A stretch of 64,000 nt of DNA from Rhizobium rosettiformans (GTDB taxonomy: Bacteria > Pseudomonadota > Alphaproteobacteria > Rhizobiales > Rhizobiaceae), in assembly GCF_016806065.1 (NCBI RefSeq), contig NZ_CP032405.1, positions 1,950,001 to 2,014,000 on the forward strand. Reading direction: 5' to 3'. The notes below the pieces were generated by a model. That model saw only the letters and a program-made list of their open reading frames with translations, was not told the origin of the DNA and made no database searches. Of this stretch, positions 52,898 to 59,168 are shown one piece after another. A program made the position numbers and the translations under genes. Numbering within the stretch: position 1 is the stretch's first letter; every line of letters starts with the position of its first letter.

Positions 52898-53358
52898 CCC
52901 AGGTCTCCCTTGCGGCGAATGGTGACCGGGGTCGAGGTGAGGCGGTTGAGTTCGCGGGTCAGCGCCCGCTGCTCCTGGCGCAGACGCGCAATTTCCGCGA
53001 GGCGCGCTTCGTCGCCCTCAAGCAACAGCAGCCCGTCATCCGACAGCACGACGTCCCACAGCCAGCTCGCGCCGGTGGCGCGCACAAAGGCCTTGAACCT
53101 GACGAGACTGATATCGTGGCCGGTCTTGCTCTCGGCGGTATAGGCATCGAGAGCCCCCTTCGAGACGGCTTCAAGCCGCAGATAATGGGCCATGCGGGCC
53201 GCAATCGTCGGGCGGTCATGCGGGCACTCGCGGATGGCGCGCGCCATCTCCCGCTTGAGCCGCGAGCGGAAGCGGTCAAGGTCAATCTGTTCCTTGGCGG
53301 CACGAACGGGGAAGACCGCCGAGGGCCAGAAGTCGAATTGGGCAGGGTCGCGCTTCAT
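52894..53358 (-). CDS. Hypothetical early protein with C-terminal coiled coil
   Basis: 154 residues. Residues 20-115 form a mixed domain that includes DRPTIAARMAHYLRLEAVSKGALDAYTAESKTGHDISLVRFKAFVRATGASWLWDVVLSDDGLLLLEGDEA; the C-terminal coiled coil (EIARLRQEQRALTRELNRL) is at 118-140. Similar proteins occur next to MuA in alphaproteobacterial Mu-like phages. No function known. Confidence 0.55.
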   Translation of the reverse strand: MKRDPAQFDFWPSAVFPVRAAKEQIDLDRFRSRLKREMARAIRECPHDRPTIAARMAHYLRLEAVSKGALDAYTAESKTGHDISLVRFKAFVRATGASWLWDVVLSDDGLLLLEGDEARLAEIARLRQEQRALTRELNRLTSTPVTIRRKGDLG

Positions 53359-54185
53359 TCTGCGGCCTCCAGGCTGGAGGCACCGCGCATGTCGACGATG
53401 TGGTCGAGCACCCGCCGCACGGTGGTCTCGTCGGCTTTGGCAAGCAGCGCGACGATCTTGTTGTAAGTCTCGTCCTGCAAGGCATCGGCATTTAGCTGGA
53501 CCTTCGGCTTCAGCCAGCCCCAGATGGTCTTGAGATCCGCGCCCTCTCGCAAACTGGCCGCAACGCGGCCCTGATCGTCGGCTGGCAGCTTGGCGAGCTT
53601 CAGCAGTTCCTTCTGGTCGTTCTCTGCAGGTGTTCCACGAACGGCTGCACGAAGGGCAGGAGTGATCTTTTGACCGATGCGCGTGACCTTTTTATAGGTC
53701 GTTGGCCCAAATCCGAGGCGCTCTTGGACCTGCTGGGAAAGCTCTCGGCCAGGGGCAAAAATCAAAGGGCACCCGGTGTCCTTTGATTTGCGATCACCGC
53801 CACGTGCAATTTTGCCGAACTTCTCCTCGTAGACCTCGCGGAACTTGAGGACGAACAGCGCCCGATCGAGAGGGGTAAGCTCGTTACGGTAGATGTTCTC
53901 GGAAAGTTCGATCAGCTGCGCCTCGACGGCGTCTGCAGAGACGACGATGACATCGATCTCTTCCCAGCCGTTCAATTCGGCAGCGCGAAGGCGATGCCCT
54001 CCCGCCACGAGTGTCAGCGGGGTCTTGCCGCCATTGGCAGCCGGTGTTGAGCGAACCGTGAGCGGATTGATCAGCCCGCGATCCATCATGGAGGCGGCAA
54101 TGGCGGCAGCGTGATCCTCGTCGATCGGACGGGCGCGTTCACCGACATGAATCGAGGCAATCGAAACGGTCTTGAACGTCGCCAT
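53355..54185 (-). CDS. ParB-like (ParB/Srx N-terminal domain) protein
   Basis: 276 residues. N-terminal ParB/Srx fold: SIHVGERARPIDEDHAAAIAASMMDRGLINPLTV followed by the box VAGGHRLRAAELNGWEEI. Next, AQLIELSENIYRNELTPLDRALFVLKF is the helical linker of ParB, and GRELSQQVQERLGFGPTTYKKVTRIGQK is a helix-turn-helix. C-terminal about 60 residues are extra. In phages such proteins may act in DNA segregation or in regulation; the role here is unknown. Confidence 0.8.
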   Translation of the reverse strand: MATFKTVSIASIHVGERARPIDEDHAAAIAASMMDRGLINPLTVRSTPAANGGKTPLTLVAGGHRLRAAELNGWEEIDVIVVSADAVEAQLIELSENIYRNELTPLDRALFVLKFREVYEEKFGKIARGGDRKSKDTGCPLIFAPGRELSQQVQERLGFGPTTYKKVTRIGQKITPALRAAVRGTPAENDQKELLKLAKLPADDQGRVAASLREGADLKTIWGWLKPKVQLNADALQDETYNKIVALLAKADETTVRRVLDHIVDMRGASSLEAAE

Positions 54186-54557
54186 TTATGCAGCCTCCTC
54201 GTCGCGACGGGCAGCATCCTGCAGCTCGGCCATGAACAGGTCCTTCGCCCGCGCTGAAATCCGCTGATAGGCCCGCTCGAACACGGGGTCGTGCATCCGC
54301 TCGTCGACGGTGCGAACAGCGCCAAGGATCGTGGTGCGCGCAACGGTCAGGATCATCACCAGCCGGCGGCGCGGGATCGAGAACTCCACATTCAGGATAT
54401 GAATGGCGATCTGGCGGGCGAGCTTCGCATCGAACATCTCGCGCGGCGGCGCGATGATGTCGCGAATGGCGATGTGATTGAAATGCGATCGGCTGGCGCG
54501 GTAACAGGCCGAAATCATCGCCTGCAGCCGTTCGTCTTCTGAATAGGGATTGAGCAT
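54186..54557 (-). CDS. Possible DnaA domain IV-like DNA-binding protein
   Basis: 123 residues. The stretch LARQIAIHILNVEFSIPRRRLVMILTVARTTILGAVRTVDERMHD resembles domain IV of DnaA, where A-R-x-I-A and the following helix-turn-helix bind DnaA boxes. The N-terminal 45 residues are different. A stand-alone DnaA-IV-like protein could bind replication origins or operators. The resemblance is by eye and needs a profile search. Confidence 0.5.
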   Translation of the reverse strand: MLNPYSEDERLQAMISACYRASRSHFNHIAIRDIIAPPREMFDAKLARQIAIHILNVEFSIPRRRLVMILTVARTTILGAVRTVDERMHDPVFERAYQRISARAKDLFMAELQDAARRDEEAA

Positions 54558-54565
54558 GAGGCCTC

Positions 54566-54844
54566 TCAGAACTGTGCGAGAAGGAGGACGAGGCTCGCCG
54601 CAAGCGCACTCGCGACGATGGAAAAGATCATGATCAGGTCCGCGACCTGGCAGGCAGGAGAAGGGGAGGGCATGAACGGGTTGCGGCTGGCGATTTCGCC
54701 ATCCGCTTTCGCCATTGGCTGCGCGCCGGATTTGGCGGAAGCTTGGGTCGTGACGCTGGCCGGCCGGGTCTGTCCGCCGGGGATCAGATCCCTGCGAACC
54801 GCAAGGTAGAAGGCGAGAACAGCGGTGCGGCTGGCGTCACGCAT
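54566..54844 (-). CDS. Small membrane protein, C-terminally anchored
   Basis: 92 residues from the ATG at 54844 (which overlaps the next gene's stop). Residues 1-60 are soluble (MRDASRTAVLAFYLAVRRDLIPGGQ) and the last 25 residues (DLIMIFSIVASALAASLVLLLAQF) form a membrane helix ending at the C terminus. No family recognised. Confidence 0.5.
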   Translation of the reverse strand: MRDASRTAVLAFYLAVRRDLIPGGQTRPASVTTQASAKSGAQPMAKADGEIASRNPFMPSPSPACQVADLIMIFSIVASALAASLVLLLAQF

Positions 54845-55395
54845 CACGCGGCCTCGCTCTGGCCGTGCAGGGCATCTAACCTCTGCCAGTAGCGACCGAC
54901 GGAGCTTCGCGACGGCACTTGCGCCGCCCCGAACAGGTGGCGCACCCGCCACAGCGCCCCCTCGATCGTCATTTGCCGGTGCGCGCTGGTGAGAACCGCC
55001 CTGACGCCGATATGGCTCCACCATTTCGGCCGACGCCCGTTCGCCCAGATCGGCTTGTGTGCCATGGTCTCGGCGACCGCGATCTCCTCGGGCGAAAGAT
55101 CGCGCTCCTCCATTTCCATTTCGTCGAACCGGTTGATCGAGGCGGCAACGTCATAGGTGTTGCCCGAGCGGACGCCGCTGATCATGTACTGGATGTCCAT
55201 CCCGCAGGTCGCCATGCTGAACAGCAGATAGCCGTCAGGATTGATGCGGCCTGTCCGGATCTTCTCGATCGCCGATGGCGTCAGCGTGAGGCACTCCGAC
55301 AGCTCGTCGTCGGGCCAGTTGCCGCACTCTTCGCGGAACCGCTGCCCGAAGGATTGAAGTTCGAAACAGGTAATTCTCTCGTCGCGTTTTGTCAT
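54844..55395 (-). CDS. Putative phage DNA-binding regulatory protein
   Basis: 183 residues. A helix-turn-helix-like N terminus (SFGQRFREECGNWPDDELSECLTLTPSAIEKIRTGR) is followed by GYLLFSMATCGMDIQYMISGVRSG. The motif D-x-Q-Y-x-I-x-G-V-R-S is shared with the repressor encoded on the opposite strand at 55874 (ADVQYIITGVRSK). The rest is helical with an acidic centre. It follows the Ner-like gene in the early operon. Confidence 0.6.
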   Translation of the reverse strand: MTKRDERITCFELQSFGQRFREECGNWPDDELSECLTLTPSAIEKIRTGRINPDGYLLFSMATCGMDIQYMISGVRSGNTYDVAASINRFDEMEMEERDLSPEEIAVAETMAHKPIWANGRRPKWWSHIGVRAVLTSAHRQMTIEGALWRVRHLFGAAQVPSRSSVGRYWQRLDALHGQSEAA

Positions 55396-55455
55396 TGATC
55401 GACTCGCGGTAAAGATGAAGATAGGCCTGCAGCGGCAAAAGCCGCGCAGGAACGG

Positions 55456-55716
55456 TCAGGCGGCCTTGCCGGACGTCTGGTATTCGCGGGCGAGTATCTT
55501 CGCGGCGGACTTCGGGTAGCGATCGGGGAAAAGCTCTTCGACCGGAACGCCGAGGAACTCCGCGATAGCCCGTTCGGACTTCTCGTTCTGGCGCGTCCAG
55601 ATCGTGCGGAACCCGCCGGGAGAGATCCCGCGAAGTTCTGCAAGCTTGGCCATTGTCATGCCTCGGCGGCGCAATTCGCCGAGAATGGAATGCCGGTCCC
55701 ACTTGGGCTTGGTCAT
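55456..55716 (-). CDS. ner: Ner-like transcriptional regulator
   Basis: 86 residues: KWDRHSILGELRRRGMTMAKLAELRGISPGGFRTIWTRQNEKSERAIAEFLGVPVEELFPDRYP, the Nlp/Ner helix-turn-helix family. In Mu, Ner represses both the early and repressor promoters. It is the first gene of the early operon and is transcribed divergently from the repressor. Confidence 0.87.
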   Translation of the reverse strand: MTKPKWDRHSILGELRRRGMTMAKLAELRGISPGGFRTIWTRQNEKSERAIAEFLGVPVEELFPDRYPKSAAKILAREYQTSGKAA

Positions 55717-55873
55717 CTGTGTACTCCTCAGGAAGCCGGTGTTGGCGCATCGGCTTTTTGTTGAATGGTTTGGATCAATCGAAGCCGTATCAAAGCGGCT
55801 TCATGTGATTTGGTACCCCAAAGATTTTTGGGTGTCCAGATATAATTGGTGTGAGGTTCTGATTTTGGTCGAA
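55717..55873. promoter_or_regulatory. Divergent control region between ner and the repressor
   Basis: 157 bases with several inverted repeats: GAAGCCG at 55781-55787 with CGGCTTC at 55796-55802, and CCCAAA-GATT-TTTGGG at 55817-55832. TATAAT at 55841-55846, about 28 bases before the repressor ATG at 55874, is a likely -10. Both early (leftward) and repressor (rightward) promoters must lie here, and these repeats are the probable operators for the repressor and Ner. Confidence 0.65.
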
Positions 55874-56659
55874 ATGTCTGATGTTGCCGCACGTCTGGCG
55901 GAGGAGCGCGAGGCGCTCGGGTACAGCAGGGCGGCGTTTGCAAGGCTTCTTGGGCTAAGCACTGAGGGGCTTCGCGTAATTGAGGCGGGTAAGACCGCAT
56001 TCCGCTCAGATGTTTTGGTAGCTGCCGCCGGGGCCGGGGCGGATGTTCAATACATCATCACGGGCGTCCGCTCGAAAAACGTTGAAAAGGTTGCCGACGA
56101 GGTCGGTTTCGAAAAACAGGTCATCCAGGGCAATGTCTCGGGCGTCGGCTTTGCCGGGGCTGGTGCAAACATCAGCATCGTCAACACCCAGACCCACCGC
56201 ACCACGGTGCGGCCCGAGACCCGGCCAGGAGACGAGCATATCTCGATCGAGCAGCGTGCCATTTTGACCGAGCTGGTGAACAAGGTCGTCGAGAAGGAGG
56301 AGCTTTTGAAAAAGGCGCCCAAATCCTATAGGGCTGTCTGGGCCGCGTTGAACAAGCACTGCAAGGTGAACAGCTATCAGCTCATCGCGGCGGCGGACTT
56401 TGAAAAGGCCCGCAGCTATTTGAACCAGTGGATAGGAAGCCTGCACGGCATGCGCTCGGCCCCGCTGAAAGACGGCGAAGACTGGCGCAAGCGCAAGATC
56501 CAGGCGATCTGGGCCAACACCAAGACCCCGGACGATGAGGCCGCGCTGCGCGCTTATGCTCTGAAGAATTTCGGCAGCGAGAGCATCAAGGAACTGGCCA
56601 ACGACGAGCTGGAGAAGACATATAAATATGTCGCCTCAAGGCGTAGTCGGAAGCGCTGA
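55874..56659 (+). CDS. Prophage repressor-like protein with ORF6C-type domain
   Basis: 261 residues; the ATG at 55874 gives MSDVAARLAEEREALGYSRAAFARLLGLSTEGLRVIEAGK, an XRE-type helix-turn-helix, and removes an unrelated upstream ORF extension. Residues 50-60 carry ADVQYIITGVRSK. The C-terminal half (YRAVWAALNKHCKVNSYQLIAAADFEKARSYLNQWIGSLHG) resembles the ORF6C domain of phage repressor and antirepressor proteins. It is the only + strand gene of the prophage, next to its attL end. Expected to hold lysogeny. Confidence 0.8.
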   Translation: MSDVAARLAEEREALGYSRAAFARLLGLSTEGLRVIEAGKTAFRSDVLVAAAGAGADVQYIITGVRSKNVEKVADEVGFEKQVIQGNVSGVGFAGAGANISIVNTQTHRTTVRPETRPGDEHISIEQRAILTELVNKVVEKEELLKKAPKSYRAVWAALNKHCKVNSYQLIAAADFEKARSYLNQWIGSLHGMRSAPLKDGEDWRKRKIQAIWANTKTPDDEAALRAYALKNFGSESIKELANDELEKTYKYVASRRSRKR

Positions 56660-57098
56660 AATCGCCGCAGCCAGGAGGAACCTTGCAAAACCTCGAAAGG
56701 CCCTCGATTTGCGTGCCGCGACACCGGAAATGCCCGAAAATCCGGGCTTTTCTCTCTCCCTGCCTCATCAAAAACTTAAGGTTCCGCCTCAGTAGGGAAC
56801 CTCAAATTGGAATTTCGCCCTCCAAAAGGCGTCGTCCAGGCCACCCGGCTTACTTCGCCGAAATGCCTCAACCTTGTTTTTTCAATGGCTTGAAGCCGCC
56901 TTAAAGGCCTTTCAACGATTTTTGAGGATTGCCTTGAAGAGGAGGGCTGCCGAGGCCGATCTTGACCGATGGGGCGGCAAACGGATAAATTCCCGTGTCA
57001 GAAGCCGCCGCACGCCGCCGCCGCTCCAAATGCTTCAAGTTATTGTTCTTCCTTGCTGTTTATCAGCAATTATCGGCTCTTATCACGTATTCCCAGAA
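56660..57098. other. Non-coding attL region of the prophage
   Basis: About 440 bases with no gene I would accept (a + strand ORF at 56874-57155 crosses the phage end). It includes the repressor terminator at 56732-56751 and a CTGACAC site in inverted orientation near 56996, matching the transposase-site core. Mu attL regions are similarly non-coding. Confidence 0.6.
56732..56751 (+). terminator. Rho-independent-type terminator of the repressor gene
   Basis: GCCCG (56732-56736) and CGGGC (56743-56747) form a 5-base stem with loop AAAATC, directly followed by TTTTCT, 72 bases after the repressor stop. Good hairpin-plus-T shape, although the stem is short. Confidence 0.6.
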
Positions 57099-57128
57099 TT
57101 CCGGTTACAAGTGTCAGACAACACCGAC
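57099..57128 (-). repeat. Prophage attL end with target duplication CCGAC
   Basis: The terminus read inward on the - strand is TGTTGTCTGACACTTGTAA then CCGGAA (57123 to 57099); the + strand continues with CCGAC (57124-57128), matching 17637-17641. Matching 25-base ends and the duplication fix the prophage boundary. The ACA at 57121-57123 is the last phage base triplet. Confidence 0.9.
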
Positions 57129-57293
57129 CCAAAGCGTTCGCTTCAGCCTCCTTAAAAAGTCACGCGCCACATCTGCATTTTAGCTCTTTCTTTAGGCTGC
57201 ATGGCGCTTCTTGTGCCCGCTTGCCATTGTTCTCGTGAGGGCTCTCGCCTCTACTCACAATTCACGCATCGCTTGACAAGTCGATTGACCGGT

Positions 57294-57344
57294 GACGATT
57301 TTTGATTTACGAATGACGAAATTCAAAAATCGTCAGTCGTAAAT
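57294..57344. promoter_or_regulatory. TetR operator: two overlapping inverted repeats
   Basis: A perfect repeat GACGATTTTTGA (57294-57305) / TCAAAAATCGTC (57323-57334), and a second, ATTTACGAATGACGA (57305-57319) / TCGTCAGTCGTAAAT (57330-57344) with 14 of 15 matches. They end 4 bases before the tetR start at 57349, so the regulator very likely represses its own operon here. Confidence 0.7.
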
Positions 57345-57348
57345 CATC

Positions 57349-57951
57349 ATGACCCAGAGCACAGTCCCGTCCACCGAAGCAGCCGATATGTCCACCCGCA
57401 TCCTTGAGGCGGCGGAGGGGCAATTTCGTCACTACGGATACAGCAAGACAACCGTCGCCGATGTGGCAAAGGAACTCGGCATGTCGCCGGCCAACATCTA
57501 CAGGTTCTTCGGCTCGAAGAGCGAGTTGCTGGAGGGCGTTTGCGCCCGGCTTCTGCATCAGAGCCTGTCCATCGCCCAGTCCATCGCTGCCCTTCCGGTC
57601 AGTGCGGAGGAAAGGCTGCGCCGCTATTCCATGACGCATTTCGAGTTCACCGTGGCCACCATGCTCGATGAGCGCAAGGTGCATGACATGGTCGTGGCCG
57701 CGATCGAGCAGAGCTGGGGCGTCATCGACAAGCATATCGACGAAATCCAGGCCATCCTGACCGACATCATTGCGGAAGGCATGGAAAAGGGAGAGTTCGC
57801 CAAGGGCGACCCGGCCCATGCGGCGCGCTGTTTCGGCGCGGCGACCTCGCCACTGCACCATCCCCAGATGGTCGCACAGTGTATCGGCAAGACCAATCGC
57901 GCCGGTCCGGAAGATCTGACCGAATTCGCCATCCGAGCCCTCAAAGTCTGA
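57349..57951 (+). CDS. TetR-family repressor of an efflux operon
   Basis: 200 residues. The N-terminal helix-turn-helix (HYGYSKTTVADVAKELGMSPANIYRFFGSKSELL, residues 28-61) is TetR-type; the C-terminal domain is helical, ligand-binding. Divided from the adaptor gene by only 23 bases, so it is cotranscribed with the efflux genes, and it probably responds to a pump substrate. The ATG at 57349 is used; an internal ATG (MSTRILEAAEGQF) is also possible. Confidence 0.9.
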   Translation: MTQSTVPSTEAADMSTRILEAAEGQFRHYGYSKTTVADVAKELGMSPANIYRFFGSKSELLEGVCARLLHQSLSIAQSIAALPVSAEERLRRYSMTHFEFTVATMLDERKVHDMVVAAIEQSWGVIDKHIDEIQAILTDIIAEGMEKGEFAKGDPAHAARCFGAATSPLHHPQMVAQCIGKTNRAGPEDLTEFAIRALKV

Positions 57952-57974
57952 GACCCCGCCGGGGAGGAACCACT

Positions 57975-59132
57975 ATGTCCGCCAGCGTCCGCCTGTCCCT
58001 GAGTGCATTGTCCCTTTTCGCCGCCTTCGGGCTCGCCGCCTGCACGGAAGGCGGTGCGGAAACGGTGGAGCAGCCAAGCCTTCGCCCCGTGAAGGTGATC
58101 GAGGTCGAGGCGCCCTCGACCGCGCGCGAATTGCGCTATTCCGGAACGGTAAAGGCGCGCAGCGAAGCTGCCGCCGGCTTTCGGGTGGCCGGCAAGATCA
58201 TCGAGCGCCTGGTCGATATCGGCGATCGTGTGATGCCGGGTGACGTGCTGGCGCGTCTCGACGTGACGGATTACCAGTTGCAGATGCGCAGTGCCGAGGC
58301 GAGCCTTGCCGCAGCCGACCGCCAGCTGGAAACGGCCGATTTCGCTCTCAAGCGCGCCGATGCCCTTTACCGCCAGCAGGTGACGACCAAGGCGCAGCTC
58401 GAGCAGGCGCAACTCACCTATAACCAGGCCCTCGCCACCCGCGACAGCCAGCGTTCGTCGCTGGAGCAGGCGCGAAACCAGGTCGCCTATGGCGAGCTGA
58501 AGGCCGACAAGCCGGGCATCGTCACCGCCATCAGTGCTGATGCAGGCCAGGTCGTGGCAGCAGGCAGCCCTGTTGTCACGGTCGCCGCCGACGGCGAGAA
58601 GGAAGCGCTGATCGCAGTGCCGGAGAATGAGATCTTCGCATTCGCTCCAGGCAAGCAGGTCGAGGTAGGCTTCTGGTCGAAGGATGGCCTTGCCCTCAAG
58701 GGAACCGTTCGCGAAGTTGCCGGCAGTGCGGATGCTACGTCGCGAACCTTTGCCGTGCGCATCACGCTTCCCGAAAATCCGCAGATCCTGCTCGGCATGA
58801 CCGCGCGTGTCACGGCGCTTGCGCCGTCGGACAAGAATCTGTTCGAGCTGCCGCTGTCCGCCCTTGCCCAGGATGCTGCCAAGCAGCCGAAAGTCTGGAC
58901 CGTCGACCGCACCGCGGCGACCGTTCATGCGCGACCGGTCACCATCGATACGTTTTCCGATACGGGGATCCAGGTGTCTGCAGGCTTGAAACCCGGCGAC
59001 CTCGTGGTCGTGGCAGGCACGCAGTTCATGGCGGAAGACATGAAAGTTCGGCTGGCCAACGAGAACCTGTCGCGGTCGGCCGAGGCTGATCCGGCGACCG
59101 CCACCGTCACGCCCGACGCCGCCACCCGGTAA
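57975..59132 (+). CDS. RND efflux periplasmic adaptor lipoprotein (HlyD/AcrA family)
   Basis: 385 residues. Start at 57975 (GGGGAGG upstream). The signal sequence MSASVRLSLSALSLFAAFGLAAC ends in a lipobox (LAAC). The membrane fusion protein core contains SGTVKARSEAAAGFRVAGKIIERLVDIGDRV near the N terminus, a coiled-coil hairpin (residues about 100-170) and a beta barrel with LALKGTVREVAGSADATSRTFAVRI. It links the inner-membrane pump to an outer-membrane channel not in this window. Confidence 0.92.
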   Translation: MSASVRLSLSALSLFAAFGLAACTEGGAETVEQPSLRPVKVIEVEAPSTARELRYSGTVKARSEAAAGFRVAGKIIERLVDIGDRVMPGDVLARLDVTDYQLQMRSAEASLAAADRQLETADFALKRADALYRQQVTTKAQLEQAQLTYNQALATRDSQRSSLEQARNQVAYGELKADKPGIVTAISADAGQVVAAGSPVVTVAADGEKEALIAVPENEIFAFAPGKQVEVGFWSKDGLALKGTVREVAGSADATSRTFAVRITLPENPQILLGMTARVTALAPSDKNLFELPLSALAQDAAKQPKVWTVDRTAATVHARPVTIDTFSDTGIQVSAGLKPGDLVVVAGTQFMAEDMKVRLANENLSRSAEADPATATVTPDAATR

Positions 59133-59168
59133 GCCCAGCGCGCCCCCTACCTTCGGGACATTTCAATC

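Larger units (their letters stand above)
17642..57123 (-). mobile_element. Mu-like transposable prophage, complete
   Basis: 39,482 bp bounded by TGT...ACA termini and a 5-bp duplication CCGAC. It holds a full gene set in Mu order when read from the right: repressor, Ner, MuA, MuB, GemA, Mor, lysis, small and large terminase, portal, gpF, gpG, protease/scaffold, major capsid, sheath, tube, chaperone, tape measure, gp43 to gp48, fibres. No essential gene is visibly broken. The tail is contractile (myovirus type). It is inserted 54 bases after tRNA-Phe and 225 bases before a tetR gene. Confidence 0.95.

Noticed and set aside
17670..57116. Prophage ends at the more obvious TGACAC...GTGTCA repeat
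   Set aside because: The flanks (AAATT and GACAA) do not match, while moving to TGT (17642) and ACA (57123) gives a perfect CCGAC duplication and same-spaced end repeats. The TGACAC copies are more likely internal transposase sites.
57624..58928. 434-aa ORF opposite the adaptor gene
   Set aside because: The adaptor gene with its lipobox and HlyD core is the coding strand.
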